Shown one piece after another: positions 11,523-21,404 of a DNA stretch of 64,000 nt. The notes beneath the pieces were generated by a model. That model did not search any database. It was not told the DNA's origin and was given only the letters and a program-made list of their open reading frames with translations. How positions within the stretch are numbered: position 1 is the first letter of the stretch; each line of letters starts with the position of its first letter. The stretch spans positions 55,052 to 119,051 of the forward strand of contig WNNJ02002165.1 of NCBI GenBank assembly GCA_012934845.2. Direction: 5' to 3'. This DNA is from Pomphorhynchus laevis. Lineage: Eukaryota; Acanthocephala; Palaeacanthocephala; Echinorhynchida; Pomphorhynchidae. The translations under genes and the position numbers were made by a program.

Positions 11523-12857
11523 CTATTTTCTGAATTTTTCAGTTCCAATATAGATGCCCAACATTTGGATACCATCATTCTTTATCGTCACGCCGTCCTG
11601 TTCAAAGTACTTTCTGAATTCACCGTCCATCTTTCGAGTGAGCAGCGCGCATTTGCTTGCATTTATGTGGAAACCGTACTTAGGACCCATTTCCTTTATC
11701 AAACGCCATGTTTCAAAGACTTCTTCTATAGACCCAACACAGGCTGCGTCATCTACATACCATTTGTGCATTACGGAAGGAACTTTTGACTGTAATTCAT
11801 TTATGAGGGGAATAGTCGCAGCTGCAAATGCGACCATTGCTAACGGGTCACTTTGTGTAACCCCTTCATGTGAATGTATGTCGTTGTCTTGTACTGTTAA
11901 TATCGACGACGATGAGTATGTATTAGTTAGAATTGTTAAAAGTGCCGGACATACAAATTTGATGTTCCTCAACATTAGCTTACGGTTGATTTGGTTGAAG
12001 GCGTTGCTGGCGTCAAGCATTAAGTCACAGTTTTCTTGAGAGCCTTCGAAAGCGTCTCTGACAGCGTGGATGGCAGCCTCCGTTCCACATCGTTGTCCTG
12101 CACATAGCTCTTTTGAATTTACTACCATCTGCATGTCCAGTTTCATGATTCGTAATAGTGCTCTCCCGACAATACGCCTTATGACCTCTCCAATCCCGAT
12201 TGGCCGTACACCAGAACATTTATCCAGTGGAATTAACTGACAATCTGTATAGGGCCTCAAACTATCTAAATCATTGTGTTCAGTTGCTATTGCGATAGCA
12301 AAGTTTGAAATGGTTTCTGCTATTTTTTTTGACTCGTCTCCAAACGACGTTAGCATCGATCGCCAATTATCTGCATCGAGTCCAGAAGGTCCAGAAGACC
12401 TATGTGTATTCTTGGCGGCAGATATTATATATTCGCCGCACATACTACTAAATCTCACTGCATGATGCTCCTGATACCCGGTCACTGGTTTTGATAAGAC
12501 ATGTTGGTCTGCCACTTCTGCCGGTGCAGGATGTAGCGAAATTAACTTTTGAAGAACTGAAGCGTTCTCAATCTTGTGATCTAAGTCTAAGATGCTGGCC
12601 CTTGAACCACGACTCGATAAAAACTGTCTGGCAGCAGAGAGTTTTCCGGAGACAACTAGTTTCGTGAAGTTCTTTACTAGAATGTTTTGATTTTGGGTGT
12701 GATGTAACCTTGATGTTATTCGGTTCTGTAGATATTTCGCTTGCTTGTATAATTCAAATATATCTCCATCCATCCACATGGACATTCTACGCTTTAAAGT
12801 CTTGCGAATTTCACTAACACGATTCGATGGAATTCGTTGCAGAATAAGGTAACCCAT
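11523..12857 (-). CDS. Reverse transcriptase, non-LTR type, 444 codons open
   Basis: Copies element RNA into DNA. Residues about 1-90 are the pre-palm region. From about 160, SSGPSGLDADNWRSML and IPLDKCSGVRPIGIGE are fingers motifs of this lineage. MLDASNAFNQI is palm motif A with the first catalytic Asp. EGVTQSDPLAM is motif B (relatives usually have TQGDPLAM), and KWYVDDAACVG is motif C with the YVDD catalytic pair. GPKYGFHINASK follows as motif D. The frame closes early, before the thumb, which resumes at 11435 in another frame, so the protein is unlikely to be functional. The open frame over the full palm and its near-identity to copy C imply a young copy. Confidence 0.8.
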   Translation of the reverse strand: MGYLILQRIPSNRVSEIRKTLKRRMSMWMDGDIFELYKQAKYLQNRITSRLHHTQNQNILVKNFTKLVVSGKLSAARQFLSSRGSRASILDLDHKIENASVLQKLISLHPAPAEVADQHVLSKPVTGYQEHHAVRFSSMCGEYIISAAKNTHRSSGPSGLDADNWRSMLTSFGDESKKIAETISNFAIAIATEHNDLDSLRPYTDCQLIPLDKCSGVRPIGIGEVIRRIVGRALLRIMKLDMQMVVNSKELCAGQRCGTEAAIHAVRDAFEGSQENCDLMLDASNAFNQINRKLMLRNIKFVCPALLTILTNTYSSSSILTVQDNDIHSHEGVTQSDPLAMVAFAAATIPLINELQSKVPSVMHKWYVDDAACVGSIEEVFETWRLIKEMGPKYGFHINASKCALLTRKMDGEFRKYFEQDGVTIKNDGIQMLGIYIGTEKFRK

Positions 12858-12935
12858 GACTGTCGCGATTCATAAAGCAAGAGGTCTGTCATCCGGACGG
12901 TTGACAAAATTGTCATACTGGCTGCTCAGTAGCGT

Positions 12936-13463
12936 TTAATTTTCTACTCTCGTTACAGTTGGGAATTTTACATAAGTTGGGTCGCCAGTGAATAATTTCA
13001 TTGTAAAGCCTATTGTAATGATCTGCGCGCCCGCGTTCAAACTGAAGGATTTTTCAAACTGAAGGATTTCAGTTTCATCGTTCATGTTGTCCCCCGATTT
13101 TTTAGGGGATGACTCGATTCGTAAAGAGTCTCTATTGTCTCCATATATTGTCGTATACTCAATCGGAATTCTGACATGGTTGTGATCTTGTTGATGCGAG
13201 GAAATGAACTTCCGCATACAATTTATAGCAGAGCAATTTGTGCAAGGTTTATTTGCCCTCGCACATCTACAAGCCTTGCATTTGGTGGCTGCGCCATTGC
13301 ATGAGCAACACTTTAGTGAAGCCGAAGGCACACCCCGAGGCATTAGTAATGTAAATTTGCCCAATCCCTGATTTTGAAAATCCAATTTTTTTAGATTGAA
13401 ATTAAGATGTGTAGAACTTGCAACAGCAGTGGTAAGCTTGATAATATAGAGGAAAGTTGACAA
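12936..13463 (-). pseudogene. Cys-rich N-terminal segment of the RT family
   Basis: 175 open codons, upstream of the reverse transcriptase on the same strand. Residues about 52-84 carry a dense Cys array (CCSCNGAATKCKACRC, then CTNCSAINC). This resembles the zinc-binding cluster preceding the polymerase in relatives and is presumed to bind nucleic acid. Assignment rests on position and Cys spacing. Confidence 0.6.
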
Positions 13464-13551
13464 ATTTGCTCCGCTAAGAGAGTTTGAGTACGATCTGAAA
13501 GCTGGACGATCTGAAGGTTTAAGTATTTAACAATCAAGACAATTTTTTAGC

Positions 13552-13595
13552 TATTCTTGGCGGCAGATATTATATATTCGGCGCACATACTACTA
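13552..13595. repeat. 44-bp stray copy of RT coding sequence
   Basis: Nearly identical (about one mismatch) to 12407-12450 inside the copy A reverse transcriptase, in the same orientation. It lies just beyond the element's N-terminal end, so it is a small templated duplication or rearrangement footprint. Confidence 0.8.
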
Positions 13596-13792
13596 TATTA
13601 TATCTATATATTATATAGATTTAAAAAAATAATAATAATAATTTATTATAAGACTATCAGTAGTTCATTTTTCCAATACAAAAATACCAGTGTTTACTGA
13701 TTGAATGTTAATAAATGTTATCATTTTGTCTTAAAGTCACAAAGGAACATTTATGAGTTCTGAAACATTATATAATGTTTAAATATGAGTAT

Positions 13793-14361
13793 AATGTATC
13801 ACTCCGAGACGTTCCTAACCACCCAGCAGTCATCGTCAATCGGATGAAGTGGTTAGGGTACGTTTCGACTGCTTTTGTGATAACTATAAAGTTATAATTA
13901 TTAAAGTTATACTTATTATAGTTATTACGAAGGCACTGAATTAGACTGATGGAGCTGATGATTGAAGTCCAGTTATGTAGCATCAAATATGGATTAAAAA
14001 TCAATCGTAGCCAGCTTTGGCTCCTGGACCACAGTTTCAAGCGATTTTTCGCACTATCAATTTATATATAAACGTATTCCTTTCGTAATCCTGTGAGAAA
14101 TTTAGTGTCCTCGTAATCAACGGATACGCATTTGTGCCTTATAAAGAATAACTTGAAGGTCCACACGCAACAAGCCAGTAAAAAAGCTTTCTGCACCTGA
14201 GTTTTGTCTAGCATCGTGAGGAATTGCTGGTGTCTTTATAGTTATCACAAAAGCAGTGGAAACGCACCCTAACCACTTCATCGACTGACGATGACTGCTG
14301 GGTGGTTAGGAACGTCTCGGAGTGATACATTAGATTGATGGAGCTGATGATCGAAGTCCAG
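13793..14361. repeat. Inverted-arm repeat unit with direct-repeat flanks
   Basis: The arm at 13793-13890 is the near-perfect reverse complement of 14235-14331 (97-98 nt, few mismatches). Each copy is followed by the same 32-nt block in direct orientation (13941-13972 and 14330-14361, containing GATGGAGCTGATGAT). The arm itself can form a hairpin (CCTAACCAC with GTGGTTAGG). The roughly 345 bp between arms have no coding signal. Confidence 0.85.
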
Positions 14362-14369
14362 ACCAATTT

Positions 14370-15770
14370 TAGTTTTGTGGCAGAGAAGAGCTAACGGAAA
14401 GTATATAATAAACGCATAAGTCTGGAAGGTGACACATCTATTGTAGCAATTGGTGTTAGTCGTAACCTCAATAGTAGTCGCAATTTTGTCGAAAATTAGT
14501 TGTATGGAATCGACTGAAGTTTGTGTTCAGTTTTTACGTATCGTGATCGTCTTCAAAAGTCGTTGGAATTCACCCCGCGCACCTTAATGACTAATTAATT
14601 TGAATTCATCTGATTTACATGGCAGTGTGTGTGTGACTAAATAAATTACAGGTGCACTTCATTGCGTATATTCCATCCCTACCATAAAGCTACAGTATTT
14701 TAAAATTTTATGGGTGTTGGCGAATAGTTATTATTCTTTTAATCAAAGTTTGCAGTGTTTAGCTTCTAATAAATGAGACTGTTCACATATTCGGTCATTC
14801 GAAGTTTGCATTATCATATCCCGATGTTACCGATCGCACGAAATTTGCATGGACATCGATACCAAATGTCTCATTATTCTCTTTAACGGCATCTAAAAGT
14901 GTGAACGATTTAGGGGTAATTGTGGATTGTTCGGGAATCGTGTATCGTTGTTATATACTTTCTAAGGAAGTAAGTTACATTCCCTAACTTTCCGACAGTG
15001 GGTTGAGAGTATGCTTTTCATATTTGTTTTCTCTCTTAATATGCATATGGATATGATTTAGCACATGAAGGAGCATAGCTATTAAAAATGCAGATGTCCT
15101 AGCCCTGTCACATGTCCAAATAAACAATTGCATAATATGTCAGCTCTTGTATTTTGATCTCTAGTTATTTCATTACTTCAAATAATATGATTTCTGCGAC
15201 ATACTGTACAATATTGGTATGATTTCTAGGCTCGCACCACAATCACACTTCCCCAGTTTTTGTCTTCCAATTATAACTATCAACCAGATCAAATTTTCAG
15301 GAACACATCCTTTACCTCATGATTTTATTGCTTACAACACTGAAGTATATGCTTTGTTTGTAATTTCGAAATTTGTAGATGCATCCCAAGCTGATTTTTT
15401 TTATAAAATCAGCTTGCTTAAATCAGATTGCTTAAATATTGTTGCTTCGCCAATGATTATTTCGATTTTGATTTATGTTTTACCCTTTTGCTGTTTCGCT
15501 AATTCACCGACAGTTTACCATTCATTGCAATAAAGCAAATTCTGATCGAGATGCGATAATCTGGAGAGTCAGAGTTTGATGGATGCAATCCCTCCAAAAA
15601 GATTTGGAAGGAAACTAATGATCTCTGTTTTGAATGGAGAATTTAGAAATACTAAATTCATATTTTAGTAATATTTTAAAAAATACATATTTTTTAAAAA
15701 TACCCTTTAAAATATGCATCCCTTTTCAACGATTCAACAGAAAAACACGGTGTTTATGATGAAGAGACTG
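14370..15770. other. Unassigned stretch
   Basis: No recognised gene. A perfect palindrome with 11-bp arms lies at 15388-15398/15405-15415 (AAGCTGATTTT). An open frame of 104 codons at 15219-15533 (+) is hydrophobic and unlike any family I know; it is probably chance. Confidence 0.35.
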
Positions 15771-15775
15771 TTTTC

Positions 15776-16740
15776 ATGCCAAATGAGGAAAAAAGGAAGA
15801 CAAGACAGACGATTAGTAGAAGCTTAATTGAATTTTTTTGGGTTATTAAGCAATGATGTTCCCTTGAAAAATATGTTGCCTAAACTTAATGTTTCCAAAT
15901 CAGCATTGAAAAGACTTTACAAGAGGTATACCAACAGTGAGTCTTTGGATTTAGACACATTCAAATCAGCACCGGAGAAAAGAATTGCCAAAACTAAAGA
16001 TTTCAATTTCGATAAAATCATTATTGCTTCCGAAATAGGTTTAAATCCCTTATAAGCCTTAAATCCATATGTGAAAAACTTAGTGAACATAGCTCTGGAG
16101 GTGCTTATTCCCCATCAACAGCATCTAGAATAATTAAAAAGATGGATTATACCAGGAAGACCTTAACATTTGTTCCCATAAATAGTGATGCAAGCAAGGA
16201 GGTGAGGCTACAATATGGTTTGTTGATATTGAATATAAACGATGAACAGTTGATATACTTAGATGATACTGGTTTTAATTTACACTCATAAAAGAGAATG
16301 GGATATTCACTTAAGAATACTAAATGTTACATAAATGTACAAATTCCAAAGATACAAACATATCAGTATTATGTGATATCACTAGAGAAGGCGTTCTTGT
16401 ATATCAAATAAAAAGTGGGATTTTTGAATCGGATATTCTCGAGTTTATAGAACAAAAATTGCCTTCATTACCCTCTGGAATTTAAAAATACATTGTAATG
16501 GATAATGCTTCGATCCATAAGACAGCATAAGTAAGAGAAGCATTCTTAAGGAAAAACTACATACTCAAGTTTTACCGCCTTATTCGCCTCAATTGAACCC
16601 AATTAAAGAGTTCTTTTCGTGTTTAAAGTCAAGGGTTGGACAAATAGAAGGCTTAGCTAATAGAGAGATAATTATCAATACAATTAATGAAGCTCTCGGA
16701 AATGGAGATTTTAGAATGATGGGTCTTTGATTATATGCGC
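15776..16740 (+). pseudogene. IS630/Tc1-type DDE transposase, dead copy
   Basis: Cut-and-paste transposase remnant. Order: helix-turn-helix region (15835-15990, NVSKSALKRLYKRY), a second HTH-like part with SPSTASRIIKKM and DYTRK near 16110-16165, and first catalytic Asp in YLDDTGFNLHS (about 16255-16290). Next come the second Asp in IVMDNASIH (about 16495) and the LPPYSPQLNPIKEFF motif (about 16575-16620). The residue after NPI, normally the catalytic Glu, is Lys here, with Glu one place later. In-frame stops occur, for example just after DDTGFNLHS and after NASIHKTA, and the frame shifts several times. Terminal inverted repeats were not identified. Confidence 0.8.
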
Positions 16741-16848
16741 ATAAGGGTAAAAAATCAATACAACGTCTTTATTTTATTTAAAAATAAAATCTTTAAAAAA
16801 TATTTTTTAAATTTATGGATTAAATTTTTTCATACGTTTTCAATGGGG

Positions 16849-16940
16849 GCAATAACACTGAAATAAAAGGTCAATAAAACTGAATAAAAAAGTGTCAATA
16901 AAACCGATGTAAAAGGTCAATAAAATTAAAAAGGGCTGTA
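16849..16940. repeat. Short tandem units after the transposase
   Basis: Four imperfect units of about 22-26 bp, each built on GTCAATAAAAC followed by GA and a run ending AAAAGGT. Position just behind the transposase suggests subterminal repeats of the transposon, possibly transposase-binding sites. Confidence 0.55.
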
Positions 16941-17224
16941 ATTCCACGTACATGGCTATCCGGATGAGAGATTTCTGATATTTATATAGAAACATTGTGT
17001 TCTCCAACTACATGTATAGCAACGATACTTTTTACCTAAACATTACTATAATATAGTTTGTTTATATTATCAGCAATTAAAACCATTTCTGTAAATTTAA
17101 AATCATTGAACATTAATTGAACATGAAGGGTTGAATATCATTTATGTTAATTTTATGTTTACAAAGTTGTAATATAACTGCATGAAACTAATACATAACT
17201 AATACATGAAATTTATACTTCTAC

Positions 17225-17900
17225 ACCACTGCTCCAGTTGTGTAGATATGACCAAGACCAGCATGTAACGTTTCGACCCTTATGGGGTTGTGGTTCGACA
17301 TTATTCTCACAGGTATTGTTCATATTCTTTATACAAAAGGATGCTGATTCAATAATAAATACCACGAGCAACCAACCTAGTGGATGTAGCATTGAATCGA
17401 GATATAGACGTCCAAAGTTCGAATCCGATCAGCACCAGTGTATTAGGATCAATACATGTGAGGATAATATTGTGCCACAACCAGAAGAATTTCAGCTCAT
17501 AGGTGCATTCACGTTTAATAAAAAAACATTTATTGCAAGTGGCAGCATGAAAAACAGTGATCCGGCTGGCGAATCTCGCACATATAAGGTAGGTTTATAA
17601 TAGATCGTTAGAATATGATCCTTGTCAAAAATAAATATACAAAAAATAATATAAATAATATACAGAAATGTATATCTACATCACTGGAGCAGCCAGGCTA
17701 GTTGATTTAACGTCAAATCCGATCAGCATCAGTGTACGGAGTGAGCAGATAATAATAGTCGAAACGTGAAATGTAGATCTGGGTCAGCAGCTAATAAGAC
17801 CCACCCGGGCTGATTTATAGCGTCCTGTTATATCAAGAATAGGATCAATAACTGTGAGGATAATGTCGTGCCAGAAGCAGAAAATTTTCAGCTCACAGAT
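17225..17900. repeat. Cluster of tRNA-headed short repeat copies
   Basis: At 17370-17432 (+) there is a tRNA-like head: A-box-like AGTGGATGTAG (17379-17389) and B box GTTCGAATCC (ending 17426) 27 nt later. The following TGTGAGGATAAT(A/G)T(T/C)GTGCC block occurs at about 17458 and 17850, and in reverse at about 17285. A copy at 17760-17822 starts CGAAACGTGAAATGTAG and forms a stem shared with 51833-51895. Pieces of one SINE-like family in both orientations are the simplest reading. Confidence 0.55.
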
Positions 17901-18198
17901 GCAATCAAGTTTAATTAATTATTTTAATATTATATACTTTTTAAAGGAGCAAAGATAGATGATTCTTTATGTTTAAAAGGGCGTTTTTATTCATATTAAT
18001 AATATGAATTATTAATTCATATTATTTATTAATTATTAATTAATTATTAATTAATTTTATTTGATTTCAAAAACGATGGATGATATCCATGCGTGTAATG
18101 ATATTAGAATTTTCATATTTGAATTTAGGTTATCTCGATCGGTGTGCCTATGCTTTACAGACGGGGCTAATTATTCAGTTATAAATTCCAACTGTACG

Positions 18199-18300
18199 CA
18201 GTAAACATTCTTCTGATGAGTTCGATTGTGCGCAACTATAGCGGACGAAACAATACCAATATGATAGGCTAAAATATGTCGTATTGTAAGTAGAAGTGTA
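18199..18300 (+). ncRNA. Hammerhead-ribozyme-like motif (type I layout)
   Basis: Core CTGATGA at 18213-18219. Stem II pairs 18220-18224 with 18242-18246 (GTTCG/CGGAC, one G-U). GAAA lies at 18247-18250. Stem III pairs ACAATAC (18250-18256) perfectly with GTATTGT (18281-18287). The cleavage triplet GTA is at 18286-18288. Stem I is weak in this copy, which suggests decay. All conserved core bases and the order core, stem II, GAAA, stem III, NUH agree with the hammerhead fold. Such motifs are known in Penelope-like elements and tRNA-headed SINEs such as schistosome SM-alpha. Confidence 0.7.
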
Positions 18301-18670
18301 TGTATTTGGAAGTAATTAAGGAATTATATCGTGGTTAATTTATGCTTAGAAATCACCTTTTGTGATCTAGCAAAATTGACAAATAAAAGAATACATCAAT
18401 TGATCACCAGCACCGATTTCTATGAATGATCTTTTAATCACATCAGTGTTAAAAAAAGTTTTCAACAATTCCTATGTCAGGCATAAATCTGGAATGTGTC
18501 GAGTAAAGGTGTATTGAATTGGAAGTAATAAAGGAATGATATGGTAGTTGGTTTCTATTGCGAAATCACTTTGTGTGATCGAGCAAAAATGATAAAATAA
18601 ATGAAAGAATACATGAAATGATCACCAGCATCGATTTCTATGATCTTTTAATCACATCAGTACAAAATAA
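18300..18670 (+). repeat. Repeat body downstream of hammerhead, two copies
   Basis: Two direct copies (about 18300-18455 and 18505-18662) share TTGGAAGTAAT(T/A)AAGGAAT, AAATCACTTTGTGTGAT-like, and GATCACCAGCA(C/T)CGATTTCTATGA blocks. A third diverged copy follows the second hammerhead at 18964-19110, and a partial one lies near 19200-19275. The arrangement is a short tandem array of a hammerhead-linked SINE-like unit. Confidence 0.7.
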
Positions 18671-18771
18671 AAAATAAATAACGTTTTGTATACATCTCGG
18701 AAAATACGGTTTCACAAATTCATTACATTGAAGGTTTCATACACTGAAGAATTTCTAGCTGTACTGAATAG

Positions 18772-18842
18772 TGAGCCTAGTAGTTAGGGCGTAGATCTAC
18801 TGATCGAAAGAACCTTGGTTCAAATCTGAAAGTCCAAATAGT
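18772..18842 (+). repeat. tRNA-like head of the hammerhead repeat
   Basis: A-box-like TAGTTAGGGCG (18781-18791) and B-box GGTTCAAATCT (18817-18827) with tRNA-like spacing, 30 nt before the second hammerhead. It indicates an RNA polymerase III promoter of a tRNA-derived SINE. No complete tRNA cloverleaf was found, so this is not called a tRNA gene. Confidence 0.55.
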
Positions 18843-18861
18843 GTTCAAAAAGAAACTGCTG

Positions 18862-18970
18862 ATGTACACATACTTCTGATGAGCCGTGAGTACCATTGCA
18901 CGGCAGGAACAGATGAAACAATACCAATATGCCAAGTTAAAATATGGTAGGTTGTGAGTCAATGTGTATA
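18862..18970 (+). ncRNA. Second hammerhead-like motif, partly decayed
   Basis: Core CTGATGA at 18876-18882. A perfect hairpin GCCGTG/CACGGC lies at 18883-18888/18899-18904, but ten extra bases separate it from GAAA at 18915-18918. Stem III (CAATACC...ATAT with ATAT...GGT...GTTG) is retained with a bulge. The base after GT at the expected cleavage site is G, which would block cleavage. Outer stem I pairs ACACAT (18866-18871) with ATGTGT (18962-18967) across an internal loop, as expected for the tertiary-contact loop of natural hammerheads. Confidence 0.6.
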
Positions 18971-19388
18971 AAGTTGGAAATAATAAAGGAATGATACCGT
19001 AGCTGATTTCTGCTGCCGAATCACGTTGTGATTTATCGAGATTGAATGAAATGAAATTATTCATCAAAGGATTGACGATTTGATGACCCTATAATGCAGG
19101 ATATTTTCACTATTGCCGATTTGTTGACCACCTGATCACATCACGTTATATTTAATATCTGATAATCACTATATACTAGCATATATAAGATACTAGTGAT
19201 TTATGAAGATTGAATCAAATGAAATTATTCATCAAAGGATCACCATCGCCGATTTGATGACCACCAGATGACATCACTGTTATAATTAATATATAATAAT
19301 CACAACATACTAGAATCTATAAGATTATTGTATCTAAAACTTTGAAAACTTGATTTTGAAAGTCAAAAAACTGATTTATTTGAACGTG

Positions 19389-20460
19389 TCAAGTTGTTTT
19401 GAACTCTTTATAAACATACAAATCTAATGCGTTATTAATCAGGAAGAGCAATCCAATTGCGTACTGACTTTTAAAACTCGACCGTATTTGTGAATACCAA
19501 TTCTTCAGGTGTTTCACACTTTCAAGCTCGATACGACAGTTTGTGCACACTGAGGTATTTCCCATGATCTTGGGATCTAATACACAAACTATGAGCACAA
19601 CAGCGTCTATTTAGAATTATATGTTCATTAGGTAATTCGTCATAACACTTGAAATCTTATACATCCCAATCAAGTCTATATATAGTAGACGAGATCAGGT
19701 AGAACACAACTTTACGAGACGTTTTAAAACAAAATCGAATTTAAACGTTAGCCTTTTTATACGTAATTTTTGTTAGCGCTATTACCCTGGAAGAATCCAT
19801 TACAATTTTATTATAATTCTTATTAATATTTATCTTCATCATTTTTTCAATAAAACAATTTGTTTGTATTAAGACCAATATCAAGGTCAATCATAAGTCG
19901 TCAAATCCATATACCTTCGTATATATGGGTGTTCATTTTTACAATTGTACATTTAATGTGTCTTAGGTAGAATCAAATTTTGAACAAAGTTATGTTCACC
20001 ACAACTTATCTGTCGCAGTTACAGCATTTCATTAAATATAATCGATTGTTTAACAGATCCACTTTGAGCACAATTAGGATGCATGTAATAATCCTGATCG
20101 TTGACTTTTCTGTATAATGTTGTGGATATATTATTATCCTTCAAAGTTATCTTACAATCAATATTAGGTACATTTTCCATACTAATATGTGAAATTATGC
20201 ATTTCGTATGTGTTAAAATATCGGATAAAGATAGATATTTCGGATATCTTTACCATTTGGTCAAATCATAAAGATATAATCTATATAGCAGATATAGGAA
20301 AAAAGGTTTTGTGATAGATATTTTTATAAATGTATCATGATAATTGGCTATGTAGATATTAACGTATGTTGGTGCACATGGAGTACCAATTGATGGTCTA
20401 GTAGTTTGCAGATAGTAATTTCCATCAAATTCGAATATATTATAAAGTTCCATAGAAGTG
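19389..20460 (-). pseudogene. Penelope-like family B reverse transcriptase fragment
   Basis: Minus strand, reading down from 20450. FDGNYYLQT followed by IGTPCAPTYVNIYIA is the reverse transcriptase motif B region of this class (usual form GTPCAPTYANI). Further down, about 20210-20010, come NVPNIDCKITLKD, STTLYRK and YYMHPNCAQSGSVKQSI, the LYRKPTD...KKSIPYSQ-type segment of Penelope-like elements. A Cys-containing part at 19598-19389 may belong to the C-terminal region. The copy is interrupted at several places and not functional. A second, inverted piece lies at 22461-23250. Confidence 0.65.
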
Positions 20461-20759
20461 AGTCCATCACAAATTACGACTTCAGTCGATCAAATTCGTT
20501 AGTTTTAAGGAATTGATTGACCGATACTTACACCATGTGGAATATTGGTATACAAGGATGTACGTCCATAGTTACCAAAATTGCGTTTCCATGAATTGAC
20601 GATTTTATTATTTCCAAGTTATGAAATAAATCTATAGTGCTGCTTATATATGACGATATGCAAGTCATCTTTGGATATAGCAGTCTATATATTTGTTTTG
20701 ATAGTAATTCAAATGGGCAACTGATCCAGCTTATAATAGATCTGCAATTTTACCGACGA

Positions 20760-21353
20760 TCAGGCTTGTGGCACTAGAAGCATATATAATCTTGTTCATG
20801 TCTGAGTTTGTTGCCCTAATTTTGATACTTTATGAAACAGTAATACGTTCCTAAGAGGAACGTATTTCATTGCATGTTCTCGAATGCAATTCCATACATA
20901 ATCGATAAAATCAATTGAGCATTCGACATATGGTGATGTGCCTAGTTGTTTAAGAGCTTATTCCTTGTATTCATTCAGTTACCATGTCAGTTCTTCATCT
21001 GACATTTGTCTGCTTTCTTTACCACTACATATTTTCTTTTCTACAGATTCCTTAACTCATTACTCATGGGATATATTTGGCTTAGCGTCTGTAGTCTGAA
21101 GCAAATTCAAATATTTTCCAGAAGTTATCACAACAGTGTCATCTTCTGTGCGACGTATCATATTTGTTCTTAATATCCTAAAACGATTTAAACATACATG
21201 GTAATTTTGAAATGTTATAATTAGTTTAAATTCTCTTTTACTTATATTATAATTAAGTTTTAGTTGAAGAAAATAACCCTCTTCGGAAGAAAGATTTGTT
21301 TCCAGATTACTCTCTTTCACAAATCGATTTTTAGATGCTGTATAAAACACCAT
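20760..21353 (-). other. Coding-like minus-strand stretch, unidentified
   Basis: 21353-21060 is open for 97 codons. Beyond its stop the frame continues with a charged stretch (KICSGKESRQMSDEEL) and PYVECSIDFIDYVWNCIREH near 21040-20880. Composition looks protein-like rather than AT noise. It could be the N-terminal part of the family B element or a separate relic. A perfect 10-bp hairpin (ATACGTTCCT/AGGAACGTAT) lies at about 20849-20871. Confidence 0.35.
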
Positions 21354-21404
21354 CTTTTATGTAAGGCAATCCTGAATAATGTTGTAACTACAATGTTGTA
21401 TTTA

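Larger units (their letters stand above)
11160..13470 (-). mobile_element. Reverse transcriptase family, copy A (N-terminus to thumb)
   Basis: The most complete N-terminal part of the family. On the minus strand it comprises the Cys-rich segment (13463-12936), the reverse transcriptase (12857-11523) and the thumb start (11435-11166, with LPLRLGGMGVSD). The C-terminal knuckle and nuclease-like domain are absent, and copy C follows after about 130 bp. The head-to-tail order A, C, B over 5 kb suggests a once longer tandem or nested arrangement that was reshuffled. Confidence 0.75.

Noticed and set aside
13793-13890. Hammerhead in the inverted arm (CGAAACG with a long CCTAACCAC stem and GTC)
   Set aside because: Stem III and a GTC triplet look right, but no CTGATGA with matching stem I or stem II was found at the needed position.
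15219-15533. 104-codon hydrophobic frame as a membrane protein gene
   Set aside because: No recognisable family, no splice or promoter support, includes a palindrome; likely chance.
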